Positions 1-7,965 of a DNA stretch of 64,000 nt are shown here, in pieces (position 1 is the stretch's first letter; every line of letters starts with the position of its first letter). Position numbers and translations under genes: made by a program. Under the pieces are notes generated by a model. That model was not told the DNA's origin. It ran no database searches and saw only the letters and a list, made by a program, of their open reading frames with translations. Source of the DNA: Streptomyces rubradiris (lineage in GTDB: Bacteria > Actinomycetota > Actinomycetes > Streptomycetales > Streptomycetaceae); assembly GCF_016860525.1 (NCBI RefSeq), contig NZ_BNEA01000015.1:2046001-2110000 (forward strand). The letters run 5' to 3'.

Positions 1-232
1 TCCTGCCTGTCGTTCCTCGGTCGATCCGCCGGTACGTGGGGTCTTCATGCCCTCCAGCCAAGAGGGTGTGATGTTGCCGGAGCGTATGCGGTTTCCGATA
101 CGGCGACGATATGGTGCCGGGCAGTTCCTGTCCTGCTCCGGGACCGCCCTGTGCGGGCGACGGCCGGCATATCGTCGGCGTATCGAAAAACGCATACGCG
201 TCGGCAACGCCACACTCTCTTGTCTGGAAGAC

Positions 233-1273
233 ATGAGTTCCAGTGGACCAATACGAGCGGCGGTGCGCCGTGGCCGAGCGCCGACTCCGTCCTCACGGAC
301 CGTCTCCGCGACGGGAATCACGGTTTATGGATGCGAGCCGGACGAGGCCCTTCTCTTCCGGGAAATGGCGCCTCGTTTCGGCGTGGTGCCCACCATGACG
401 CAGGAAGCGGTATCCGAGGCCAATGCCGGCCTGGCCGCCGGGAACCGATGCGTCAGTATCGGCCACAAGACGCGCGTCACCCGTGCCACGCTCACCGCCC
501 TGAGCCGGGCCGGTGTGGAGTATGTCTCCACGCGGAGCGTCGGATGCGACCACATCGACGTGAGCTACGCGAAGAGCGTCGGCATCTCCGTCGGAACCGT
601 GGCGTATTCCCCCGACAGCGTCGCCGATTACACGCTGATGATGATGCTGATGGCCGTGCGCCACGCGAAGGCCACCATCCGCCGCACCGATGCCCATGAC
701 TACCGGCTCAGTGCGACACGCGGCAAAGAGCTGCGCGACCTGACGGTCGGAGTGGTCGGCACGGGGCGTATCGGCACAGCGGTCATCGACCGGCTGCGAG
801 GCTTCGGCTGCCGCGTGCTGGCGTACGACCATCGCCCCGGCACCGCCGCCGAGTGCACGCCGGTCGACGAGCTGCTCCGGCACAGCGACATCGTCACGCT
901 CCACACCCCGCTCACCGCGGAGACCCGCCATCTCCTCGACCACCGGCGTATCCGGCGGATGAAAGAAGGCGCGTTCGTCGTCAACACCGGGCGCGGGCCG
1001 CTCATTGACACCGAAGCCCTTCTGTCGGCGTTGGAAAGCGGCAGATTGGGCGGCGCGGCGCTGGACGTCCTCGACGGCGAGGAAGGCATCTTCTACGCCG
1101 ACTGCCGGAACAAGCCCATCGAGAACCGTTCGCTGGTGCGCCTGCAAGAGCTGCCGAACGTTTTCATCAGCCCGCACACGGCTTATTACACCGACCACGC
1201 GCTGAGCGACACCGTCAGGAACACGCTCATCAACTGTCTCGACTTCGAAAGCGGGAAAGCATGGACAGGTTGA
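233..1273 (+). CDS. vanH: VanH, D-lactate dehydrogenase of the vanHAX cassette
   Basis: NADH-dependent D-specific 2-hydroxyacid dehydrogenase that reduces pyruvate to D-lactate for the D-Ala-D-Lac depsipeptide of glycopeptide-resistant peptidoglycan. The 346-residue protein has the Rossmann motif GVVGTGRIG, the catalytic Arg in NTGRG, the acidic block EGIFYADCRNKPIEN and the catalytic His in ISPHTAYYT, all laid out as in VanH. The reading frame is open back to position 47, but the ATG at 233 matches the usual VanH N-terminus (MSSSG...) and has GGAAG just upstream (close spacing). Its 3' end overlaps vanA by 13 nt, so the genes are translationally coupled. No vanR/vanS genes lie inside the window to the right; they may lie to the left of position 1. 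Confidence 0.93.
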   Translation: MSSSGPIRAAVRRGRAPTPSSRTVSATGITVYGCEPDEALLFREMAPRFGVVPTMTQEAVSEANAGLAAGNRCVSIGHKTRVTRATLTALSRAGVEYVSTRSVGCDHIDVSYAKSVGISVGTVAYSPDSVADYTLMMMLMAVRHAKATIRRTDAHDYRLSATRGKELRDLTVGVVGTGRIGTAVIDRLRGFGCRVLAYDHRPGTAAECTPVDELLRHSDIVTLHTPLTAETRHLLDHRRIRRMKEGAFVVNTGRGPLIDTEALLSALESGRLGGAALDVLDGEEGIFYADCRNKPIENRSLVRLQELPNVFISPHTAYYTDHALSDTVRNTLINCLDFESGKAWTG

Positions 1274-2301
1274 AGATCGGCATCATCTTCGGGGGCTCTT
1301 CCGAGGAACACCCCGTCTCCGTCAAGTCCGCCCGGGAGGTGGCGAAGAGCCTCGATACCGGTACGTACGAGCCGTACTGGATCGGCATCACACGGTCCGG
1401 TTCCTGGCTGCTCTGTGACTCCCCCGGCGGGGACTGGGAGAACGGCGGCGCCCGTCCGGTCGTGCTGTCACCCGACCGTAGCGTTCACGGCCTCCTCGTC
1501 CTGGAACAGGGCCGGTGCGAAGCGATCCGTCTGGATCTCGTACTGCCCGTCCTGCATGGCAGGTTCGGCGAAGACGGTGCGGTGCAGGGGCTGTTGGAGC
1601 TGTCCGGCATCCCCTATGCCGGCTGTGACATCCAGAGCTCCGCCCTGTGCATGGACAAGTCCCTGACCTACACCGTCGCCAGGAGCGCGGGGATCGCCAC
1701 ACCGGAATTCCGGGTGGTCGCGGCGGACGAGAAGGTGGATGCCGGGGGGCTTCCTTATCCCGTCTTCGTGAAGCCGGCCCGTTCGGGCTCGTCTTTCGGG
1801 GTCAGCGAAGTCGCCGGAGAAGAGGACTTGCCGGGTGCGCTGGAGGCCGCACGGCGGTACGACTCGAAGGTCCTGATCGAAGAGGCCGTGGCCGGGAGCG
1901 AGATCGGCTGCGCGATCCTGGGGGATTCCTCCGCACCGATCGCGGGCGAGGTGGACCGCGTGGCCCTCTCGCACGGGTTCTTCCGGATCCACCAGGAGGA
2001 CTCGCCCGAGACCGGCTCGGAGAACTCGACGTTCATCGTCCCCGCCGACATCTCCGAGGGGTCGCGCCGGCTCGTCCAGGAGAGCGCCAAGACCGTCTAC
2101 CGCGCGCTGGGCTGCCAGGGGCTCGCCCGCGTGGACATGTTCCTGACGGACGACGGCCAGGTGGTGCTCAACGAAGTCAACACCCTCCCCGGCCTGACCT
2201 CCTACAGCCGCTATCCCCGCATGATGGCCGCCGCGGGCCTGCCGCTTTCCGACGTGATCGACCGGCTCGTGTCCATGACTCTGCACCGGGAAAAGCGGTG
2301 A
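1261..2301 (+). CDS. vanA: VanA-type D-alanine--D-lactate ligase
   Basis: ATP-grasp ligase that joins D-Ala to D-lactate. The 346 residues include the N-terminal GIIFGGSSEEHPVS, the ATP-grasp lysine block FVKPARSGSSFGVS and the C-terminal NEVNTLPGLTSYSRYP. The omega-loop segment FFRIHQE carries the histidine that, in VanA-type enzymes, replaces the tyrosine of ordinary Ddl and favours D-lactate over D-Ala at the second site. This supports a depsipeptide ligase rather than a housekeeping Ddl. It overlaps vanH upstream (13 nt) and vanX downstream (GTGA, 4 nt), forming one operon. Confidence 0.95.
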   Translation: MDRLKIGIIFGGSSEEHPVSVKSAREVAKSLDTGTYEPYWIGITRSGSWLLCDSPGGDWENGGARPVVLSPDRSVHGLLVLEQGRCEAIRLDLVLPVLHGRFGEDGAVQGLLELSGIPYAGCDIQSSALCMDKSLTYTVARSAGIATPEFRVVAADEKVDAGGLPYPVFVKPARSGSSFGVSEVAGEEDLPGALEAARRYDSKVLIEEAVAGSEIGCAILGDSSAPIAGEVDRVALSHGFFRIHQEDSPETGSENSTFIVPADISEGSRRLVQESAKTVYRALGCQGLARVDMFLTDDGQVVLNEVNTLPGLTSYSRYPRMMAAAGLPLSDVIDRLVSMTLHREKR

Positions 2302-2906
2302 ACGGCGACTTCGCATACCTCGACGAGTTGGTGCCCGGAATCCGCTGGGACGCCAAGTACGCGACCCCGGACAACTTCACCGGAAAGCCGGTGGACGGCT
2401 ATCTGGCGAACCGGATAATCGGCACAAAGGCTTTGTGTACGGCGCTGGGGCACGCGCAAGAAGAAGCCGCCTCCCTCGGCTTCGGCCTGCTGGTCTGGGA
2501 CGGATACCGTCCGCAACGCGCCGTCGACTGCTTCCGGCGCTGGTCGGAACAGCCGGAGGACGGCCGGACGAAGCAGCGTCACTATCCCCATATCGACAGG
2601 TCCGAGCTCTTCGGCAAGGGATACGTGGCCGCCAAGTCGGGTCACAGCCGCGGCAGCAGCGTCGACTTGACGCTCTACAGCCTCGCCACCGGAGAAAACG
2701 TCAGCATGGGCGGCGGCCACGACCTGATGGACCCGATCTCACATCACGGAGCACAAGGAACGACGCCCGCCGAAGCGAGGAACCGCGAGCATCTCCGCTC
2801 CATCATGGAGAAGTGCGAATTCACTCCCTACGCCTGTGAATGGTGGCACTACACGCTCAAAAGGGAGCCTTATCCAGATGTCTATTTCGACTTTCCCGTC
2901 ACATGA
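2298..2906 (+). CDS. vanX: VanX, zinc D-Ala-D-Ala dipeptidase
   Basis: Removes cytoplasmic D-Ala-D-Ala so that only D-Ala-D-Lac is built into precursors. The 202-aa length is exactly typical for VanX. Zn ligands and catalytic residues are all visible: SGHSRGSSVD (His and Asp), CEWWH (Glu general base plus His) and the transition-state Arg in DGYRPQR. The GTG start at 2298 overlaps the vanA stop codon (GTGA). The frame is open far upstream inside vanA, but homology begins only here. The 3' end overlaps the next gene by 29 nt. Confidence 0.95.
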   Translation: MNGDFAYLDELVPGIRWDAKYATPDNFTGKPVDGYLANRIIGTKALCTALGHAQEEAASLGFGLLVWDGYRPQRAVDCFRRWSEQPEDGRTKQRHYPHIDRSELFGKGYVAAKSGHSRGSSVDLTLYSLATGENVSMGGGHDLMDPISHHGAQGTTPAEARNREHLRSIMEKCEFTPYACEWWHYTLKREPYPDVYFDFPVT

Positions 2907-3549
2907 CGGGTGCCTCCCCTACGTCTCGCAATGGGGAAGCGTGGACCGGAACGACGAGGTCGTCATCCGGCGTGCCGCCCCATCGAGGCTCGATGTCTTC
3001 CTGAGGCGCACCGACCCGCCGCGACCGCACGACTGGGCCTCCGACGGGTACCACTCGTACGAGGAGTACCTTTTCTGGTCCCGCAAGGTCTGCGGCTTGG
3101 CCTGCCTGCAGTCCCTGCTCCACGGCTGGACGGACATCCGGCTGCCGATGCGTGAACTCCTCTCGCTGGCCCTCGACCGGGGCTGCTACGTGGTGGAACC
3201 CCAGGGCAAGGTCCGGGGGCTGATCTACAGGCCCTTCATGGCCTGGGTCGGCGCACAGTTCGGGTTCGCATGCCGACTGGTCGAGCACACGCCGATCCAG
3301 GAATCCGCCCGAGCGGTGCGCCCCGGGCAGGCCCTGATCGCTTCGGTGTCTCCCGAGATACGCGACCCGGGCACCCGCGAGCCGCGACGGGGAGGGCATC
3401 TCGTGCTGGTCCACGAGGTCCGTGGCGACACGGTACGGTTCCACAACCCGTCGGGCTACTCCCACAACGCGGACTCCGCGTCGCTGCCCATGCACGTCTT
3501 CGAGCGCTTCCACGCGGGACGGGGAATCCTGGTCAGCGCGACACCGTGA
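2878..3549 (+). CDS. C39-like papain-fold peptidase, fourth gene of the van operon
   Basis: A 223-aa protein with the pattern of peptidase C39-like (papain-fold) proteins: an N-terminal PYVSQW segment, VCGLACLQSLL with the candidate nucleophile Cys72 followed by a second Cys at 76, GGHLVLVHEV with His174, and FHNPSGY with Asn190 where the family usually has Asp. No signal peptide is evident. The ATG at 2878 has AAGGGAG about ten bases upstream, inside the 3' end of vanX, so it belongs to the van transcription unit. Its position suggests a role tied to cell-wall remodelling or peptide cleavage under glycopeptide stress, but the substrate is unknown and the Asn-for-Asp change makes activity uncertain. 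Confidence 0.7.
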   Translation: MSISTFPSHDGCLPYVSQWGSVDRNDEVVIRRAAPSRLDVFLRRTDPPRPHDWASDGYHSYEEYLFWSRKVCGLACLQSLLHGWTDIRLPMRELLSLALDRGCYVVEPQGKVRGLIYRPFMAWVGAQFGFACRLVEHTPIQESARAVRPGQALIASVSPEIRDPGTREPRRGGHLVLVHEVRGDTVRFHNPSGYSHNADSASLPMHVFERFHAGRGILVSATP

Positions 3550-3657
3550 GGAGCCGAACCGCTGCCGGGGTGGTTCCACTATGCGCCGGGGGCCTGCCTT
3601 CTGCCGGCCGCAGAACACCGGCCGGACCAGGCTGGACGATCACTACAGTCCAAGCAC

Positions 3658-4383
3658 ATGACGACGGTTACCACGCGCACGATCGAATACGCCGCCGACG
3701 GCCTGACGATGACCGGGCACCTCGCGCTCCCGGCCGGTGCCGGCCGCAGGCCCGCGGTCCTGGTCGGGCCCGAGGGGACAGGGCTCAGCGACGTCGAGCG
3801 CCGCCGGGCCGACGCGCTCGCCGAACTGGGGTACGTGGCGCTGGCCTTCGACCTCCACGGCGGACGCTATCTGAGCGACCCCGAGGAGATGCTGGCCCGC
3901 TGCATGCCGCTGCTCGCCGACCCCGACCGGATGCGGGACATCGGCCACGCGGCGCTCGACGTGCTCCGCGCCGAACCGCGCACCGACCCCGACCGGATCG
4001 CCGCCGTCGGCTACGGCACCGGGGGCGCGATCGCGCTGGAACTCGGGCGTGACGGCGTCGACTTGCGCGCGATCGCGACGGTCAACGGACTGACCACGGG
4101 CCGGCCGGGCGAGACGGCCCGCATCCGCTGCCCCGTGTGGGCCGGGGTCGGCTCGGAAGACCCGATCATGTCGACCGCCCAACGGGACGCGTTCACAGCC
4201 GAGTTGCAAGCAGCGGGCGTCGACTGGCGCCTCACGGTCTACGGCGGTGCCCTGCACGCCTTCCACCACCCACCGGTCGACCACACCGTGCGCCCCGGCG
4301 TCGGCCACCACCCGCGCCACGCGCGGCGGGCCTGGCGGGACATCGTCGGCCTGCTCGCCGAATGCCTGCCCCTGACGGACTGA
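3658..4383 (+). CDS. Dienelactone hydrolase family protein lacking the nucleophile
   Basis: A 241-aa alpha/beta-hydrolase of the dienelactone hydrolase (DLH) family. The order of elements is a PAVLVGPEG oxyanion region, ALAFDLHGG, the nucleophile-elbow region IAAVGYGTGGAI (residues about 114-125), GSEDP (Asp168) and LHAFHHP (His200/His203). In active DLH the elbow is G-x-C-x-G; here the third position is Gly120, so the expected Cys/Ser nucleophile is absent although Asp and His remain. It may be a non-hydrolytic member or use another mechanism. It is a stand-alone gene; the 108-nt gap after the van operon has no obvious hairpin. Confidence 0.85.
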   Translation: MTTVTTRTIEYAADGLTMTGHLALPAGAGRRPAVLVGPEGTGLSDVERRRADALAELGYVALAFDLHGGRYLSDPEEMLARCMPLLADPDRMRDIGHAALDVLRAEPRTDPDRIAAVGYGTGGAIALELGRDGVDLRAIATVNGLTTGRPGETARIRCPVWAGVGSEDPIMSTAQRDAFTAELQAAGVDWRLTVYGGALHAFHHPPVDHTVRPGVGHHPRHARRAWRDIVGLLAECLPLTD

Positions 4384-4623
4384 CCTGGCCGGCCACCACG
4401 ATCCCGGCCCCCGGACCCGGCCGGTCGACCGGGACCTTTCGGCAGCCCGCGAGCGTGCGTGCCGGACGCCGCCGCGCGGATGGGGTCTGTTCACCGGTCT
4501 TCACGGTCCCCGCGGGTGGGCTCCGCCTCGGACCCCGCAACCGCCGAGCAGGCGGGACAAACGCTCCCCGCGTTGAGATGATGCGGTGTCACTTCGCCGG
4601 GGGGCGGGGGAAGGGAGCGGTTC

Positions 4624-5652
4624 ATGCGTCGGTCGGCTCGTGAGGAGATCCCCACGCAGGAAAGGGACCGCGCGCCGAGGCGTGCCCCGGACCGGGCGGA
4701 GGGCGCCGGCGCGCGAGCGGATTCCCTTCCGTCCGCCCGTCCCTCGGCCTTGTGGTCGTTACAGCGCAGCGCGGGTAACGCGGCGGTCACCGCGGCGATC
4801 CAGCGCATGGAGGATATCGGCGGGAAACGGAAGAGGTCCGCCTCGCCGGAGGATCAGGCGGCGCCGAAGCAGGCACGGGCGGCGGTGTCCTCGGAGGAGG
4901 AGTACTCGTCCTCTTCGGAGGAGGAGGAAGAGCCGTTCTCGGATGATGTCGTGGAACGTATCGAGAACGACCAGCAAAAGATGACGGCGATGCTGGAGAA
5001 GATGGACGAAAGCAACGCTCCCGACAGGGCCAAGAGAGTCGGCCAAGACCAGCTGGAACTCCTCACCCTGCTGCGGAACCTCATGCCCATGCGGTCGGTG
5101 GATACCGTGCACGAGGCCATCAGGCTCCTCGGAGCGAGACCGGACAGCAGCAGGAAGACCAAGTACCTGAGGATGCTTGAGGAGCAGCTCGACTACCTCA
5201 CGGACAAGTTCCCGGACGCCGGTCCGCCGACCGCGGAGGCCCTGCAAGCCATGTGGCCCGACCTTGTGCCCGCCTTCGGCAGCGCCGGCGGCCAGGTGGG
5301 CGAGGACGGCTGTGAGGGCCGGGCCCACGCCATCTGCCTGGCCATCGCCCGGCGGTCCCCGGCGATCGCGGCCCACCACCTCACGAAGCAGTGGGCCCTG
5401 CCCGACGGAGGGCGGCTGCACGCCGATCACCAGTGGAACCATCATGTCGCCGCCTCCGTGACGACCGCGAACGGCATTCTGGTCATCGATCCCGTCTTCG
5501 ACCGTTCGCGTCCGCTCCAACTGAGCGAGTGGGCCGCCAGGGTCCAGGTGGACCCGCGCACCAACGTCCACCAGGTCGCCTGGGGATTCCTCGGCAGGCC
5601 GGGCACGGACAATCGGCCGGACGCCAACAGCGCGATGGCGTACATGCCTTAG
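4624..5652 (+). CDS. Candidate contractile-injection-system effector with protein-glutamine deamidase domain
   Basis: A 342-aa protein in three parts. Residues 1-60 are a basic, disordered leader containing LQRSAGNAAV (46-55), the motif common at the N-terminus of DUF4157 and other actinobacterial eCIS-associated proteins. Residues 66-125 hold a KRKR cluster followed by a very acidic Ser/Glu tract and a short coiled coil. Residues about 205-325 look like the protein-glutamine deamidase (glutaminase) papain-like fold: DGCEGRAHAI (Cys230), WNHHVAA (His274) and VIDPVFD (Asp289), giving a Cys-His-Asp triad in the right order. AAGGGAG precedes the ATG by seven bases. No eCIS structural genes are in the window. 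Function is inferred from motifs only. Confidence 0.68.
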   Translation: MRRSAREEIPTQERDRAPRRAPDRAEGAGARADSLPSARPSALWSLQRSAGNAAVTAAIQRMEDIGGKRKRSASPEDQAAPKQARAAVSSEEEYSSSSEEEEEPFSDDVVERIENDQQKMTAMLEKMDESNAPDRAKRVGQDQLELLTLLRNLMPMRSVDTVHEAIRLLGARPDSSRKTKYLRMLEEQLDYLTDKFPDAGPPTAEALQAMWPDLVPAFGSAGGQVGEDGCEGRAHAICLAIARRSPAIAAHHLTKQWALPDGGRLHADHQWNHHVAASVTTANGILVIDPVFDRSRPLQLSEWAARVQVDPRTNVHQVAWGFLGRPGTDNRPDANSAMAYMP

Positions 5653-5741
5653 GGGCGGTGACGGGCGTTGGGCGCGGCGGTGGGGTGACGAGGCAGGCGG
5701 TGAGGCCGGGGAAGGCTTCGCGGATGTCGTCCCGTCGCGTT

Positions 5742-6101
5742 TCAAGCCTCGGGTTCGCCGGTCGTGCCGTTGCCCGTTTCCCTGGCCCATCGCCGGCTCC
5801 AGTCCTCCAGTGGGCTCAGCGCCTCGACGAGGTCCTGGCCGAGCCGGGTGAGGTGGTAGCCGTCCGCCTGAAGGGTGAGCAGGCGGACGCCGGTCAGCTC
5901 GTCGAGCCTGGTGGTGAGCACGCTGGAGGACATGCGCTCGCACCGGCGCTGCAACTCCCGGAAGCCGGCCGGGGCTTGGCTCAGTTCCCACAGAATGCGC
6001 ATCGTCCAGCGGCGTCCGAGCAGGTCGAGTGCCGCCATGACGGGTCGGCCCGACTCGGACCCTCGTACCGGTACACCCGGCCGTGGCGCTCTGGCTTCCA
6101 T
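5742..6101 (-). CDS. HxlR-family winged-helix transcriptional regulator
   Basis: A 119-aa single-domain DNA-binding protein of the HxlR/DUF24 family: ALDLLGRRWTMRILWEL, the recognition segment GFRELQRRCERMSSSVLTTRLDEL, and the wing LLTLQADGYHLTRLGQDL. The frame is open to 6179, but the ATG at 6101 has an excellent AAGGAGG immediately upstream and the family homology starts there. It is divergent from the carboxymuconolactone decarboxylase gene, with an inverted repeat between them, so it probably controls that gene and itself. No N-terminal redox cysteine of the kind used by thiol-sensing HxlR members is present. Confidence 0.88.
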   Translation of the reverse strand: MEARAPRPGVPVRGSESGRPVMAALDLLGRRWTMRILWELSQAPAGFRELQRRCERMSSSVLTTRLDELTGVRLLTLQADGYHLTRLGQDLVEALSPLEDWSRRWARETGNGTTGEPEA

Positions 6102-6116
6102 GCCCCCTCCTTGCGC

Positions 6117-6154
6117 TTCGGTTCTCGAAGCATCATAGTGGTTCGAAAACCGAA
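6117..6154. promoter_or_regulatory. Inverted-repeat operator between hxlR-type gene and CMD gene
   Basis: TTCGGTTCTCGAA (6117-6129) and TTCGAAAACCGAA (6142-6154) form 13-nt arms with one mismatch around a 12-nt spacer, in the 67-nt divergent gap. This is the likely binding site of the HxlR-family regulator for autoregulation and control of the downstream enzyme gene. Confidence 0.65.
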
Positions 6155-6168
6155 GCAGGAGGTGCCGC

Positions 6169-6729
6169 ATGCCGCGCATCGAACCGCTCAGCCCGCCCTA
6201 CCCCGCCTCCGTCGACCAGGCGCTCCGCCGGTGGATGCCTCCGGACGTGCCGCATGAGCCGCTCGCCCTGTTCCGGGTGCTGCACCGCCATCCGGAACTG
6301 GCCTCACGCATGTTCTCCCTGGGGGCCGGGCTGCTGGGCCACGGCCTCCTCCCGGCCGTCGACCGCGAGATCGTCATCGCCCGCGTGACCGCGCGCGCCG
6401 GCTGCGCCTACGAATGGGGCGTGCACGCCGCGACCCTCGCACAGCGGGCGGGGCTCAGCCAGGAACAGCTCCGCGCGACCACCGAAACGGGTACGGCAGG
6501 CAGTACCGCGTGGTCACCACGCCATGCGGCCCTGCTCGACGCGGCCGACGAACTGCACGACACGGCCCGCCTCTCGCAGTCCGCCTGGGACGCCCTGCGC
6601 GTTCACTACGACGACGCCCAGCTTCTCGAACTCCTCGTCCTCATCGGCTGGTACCGGACCATCAGCTGTCTGGCCAACGGACTCCTCCTCGAAGAGGAAG
6701 CCTGGGCCACGCCGTTCCCGACGCGGTGA
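6169..6729 (+). CDS. Carboxymuconolactone decarboxylase / AhpD-like protein
   Basis: A 186-aa all-helical CMD-family protein. The core motif is RAGCAYEWGVHA with Cys79, Glu82 and His86. Unlike AhpD there is only a single cysteine, not CxxC, which points to the one-Cys branch of the family; the substrate is not predictable. A perfect AGGAGGT lies eight bases before the ATG. It is divergently transcribed from an HxlR regulator and probably induced by the stress or ligand that regulator senses. Confidence 0.85.
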   Translation: MPRIEPLSPPYPASVDQALRRWMPPDVPHEPLALFRVLHRHPELASRMFSLGAGLLGHGLLPAVDREIVIARVTARAGCAYEWGVHAATLAQRAGLSQEQLRATTETGTAGSTAWSPRHAALLDAADELHDTARLSQSAWDALRVHYDDAQLLELLVLIGWYRTISCLANGLLLEEEAWATPFPTR

Positions 6730-6834
6730 CTACACCCCGCACGTGCCCGGCCGTTGCCCCGTACTCCGGGCCAACCTGTCGCCGCACAAGCGGCTAGGGA
6801 AGGCCCACTGGAGATCCGGTTACGAGCTCTTACA

Positions 6835-7182
6835 TCAGCCCGCCTCCTCTTCGTAGAGTTCCCCGGTGAAGTGGCCCTTCACCCACTGCACTCCCGTAGG
6901 CCGGAGTCCCGTGCTTTCGCGGAAGTACTCCTCGACGACAGGGCGGACGTCGTCCAGCGGGAGCACGCTGATCCTGTTGAAGTAGCTGGGGTTCCAGGGG
7001 TCGCGCACTACTTGCGGGTCCGCTGCGGGCGGGGAGGGGTTCCGCGAGACCCACACGTGTTCTGTGACCTCCGCTCCCGAGAGTGCGGCGACCTCTTTTC
7101 TGAATTCACCGTCGCAGTACCAAAGCAGCGCCCCGTAACCCGAGGTGTAGTCCAGGCCGATGCCGAGAACTTTTACAGTCAC
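6835..7182 (-). CDS. Small Imm1-like immunity-type protein
   Basis: A 115-aa soluble acidic protein. The C-terminal half (NPSYFNRISVLPLDDVRPVVEEYF, then RPTGVQWVKG) resembles Imm1-family immunity proteins of polymorphic toxin systems, which are common as orphan genes in Streptomyces. The start is taken as GTG at 7182; no strong Shine-Dalgarno is visible and the mRNA could be leaderless. No toxin gene is adjacent, so any partner would be elsewhere. The family assignment is from remembered motif shape only. Confidence 0.55.
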   Translation of the reverse strand: MTVKVLGIGLDYTSGYGALLWYCDGEFRKEVAALSGAEVTEHVWVSRNPSPPAADPQVVRDPWNPSYFNRISVLPLDDVRPVVEEYFRESTGLRPTGVQWVKGHFTGELYEEEAG

Positions 7183-7549
7183 ACGGAAAATGATGCCTCA
7201 TCGAAGCACCAGGAGATCAACGGCAAGTGGCTCGCCCTGAGCACCGACAGCCGTATCCGCAAAAGCACGACCGACCTCTGTCAGCTGACGGCTCTGCGTC
7301 AATTCGGTGACCACCAGTACGTTCGGCCAACGACTCGGCCGCTCAGAGAGCGCGACAGGGAGCAAGTCGGCGGACGGAAGGGCGACCGGATCACTCGCGG
7401 GGGTGATTTGCGGGTGGAGGTTGCGGCTCAGGGGGGTTGGAGCGACGTGGTGCCGGCGAGAGCTACGGAGGCAGCCGGGGCGTCGGGCCTCGGCGGACGA
7501 GAGCATCGGAGGCATTCGATACCACGGGACCCTCGCCGACTGACTGTGA

Positions 7550-7592
7550 CGCGAAGGAGGCGTGCCGCCGCCGACGGCACGCCTCCTTCGCG
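7550..7592. terminator. Strong hairpin terminator after the DUF397 genes
   Basis: Perfect 18-nt inverted repeat, CGCGAAGGAGGCGTGCCG (7550-7567) and its complement at 7575-7592, with a 7-nt loop, a few bases beyond the stop codon of the second DUF397 gene (minus strand). Confidence 0.85.
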
Positions 7593-7594
7593 CG

Positions 7595-7780
7595 TCAGCC
7601 TCCGGCCGCGTACCGCACGAACCGCGCCCAGCCGTCCCGGCCGACGGCGAAGTCCGGGCGCGTGACGTCCTTGGAGTCACGCACGTGCACTGCCTGCTCC
7701 GTGACGGCAACTTCAACGCAGTCGTCGCCCTGGGTTCCGCTGTAGCTGGACTTGAACCAGGCGAGTCCGGTCGTGCTCAT
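7595..7780 (-). CDS. DUF397 protein, second tandem copy
   Basis: 61 aa with the DUF397 signature (WFKSSYSG, CVEVAV, VRDSKD, FAVGRDGWARFV). DUF397 proteins accompany XRE/DUF5753 regulators in Streptomyces developmental or antibiotic-control loci (WhiJ/AbaA-like systems). Its start overlaps the stop of the preceding copy by 4 nt (ATGA). It is almost identical to that copy, differing mainly at the G/E at position 5, the TQGDD/SQGDS segment and the C-terminus, so this is a recent tandem duplication. A terminator follows directly. Confidence 0.9.
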   Translation of the reverse strand: MSTTGLAWFKSSYSGTQGDDCVEVAVTEQAVHVRDSKDVTRPDFAVGRDGWARFVRYAAGG

Positions 7781-7965
7781 AGCTCTCCTCCCGCGTACCG
7801 TACGAACCGCTCCCAGCCGTCCCGGCCGACGGCGAAGTCCGGGCGCGTGACGTCCTTGGAGTCACGTACGTGCACTGCCTGCTCCGTGACGGCAACTTCA
7901 ACGCAGCTGTCGCCCTGGCTGCCGCTGTAGCTGGACTTGAACCAGGCGAGTTCCGTCGTGCTCAT
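7777..7965 (-). CDS. DUF397 protein, first tandem copy
   Basis: 62 aa with the same DUF397 core (WFKSSYSG, CVEVAV, VRDSKDVTRPDFAVGRDGW). The ATG overlaps the stop codon of the upstream XRE regulator (ATGA) and its own stop overlaps the second copy, so the three genes form one tightly coupled operon. It is likely a partner or antagonist of the regulator, as in other WhiJ-like loci; biochemical function is not established from sequence. Confidence 0.9.
   Translation of the reverse strand: MSTTELAWFKSSYSGSQGDSCVEVAVTEQAVHVRDSKDVTRPDFAVGRDGWERFVRYAGGEL

Noticed and set aside
7198..7716. Minus-strand 172-codon frame overlapping the DUF397 gene
   Set aside because: It is an out-of-frame reading of the DUF397 coding sequence extended through the terminator hairpin; no start signal or homology.
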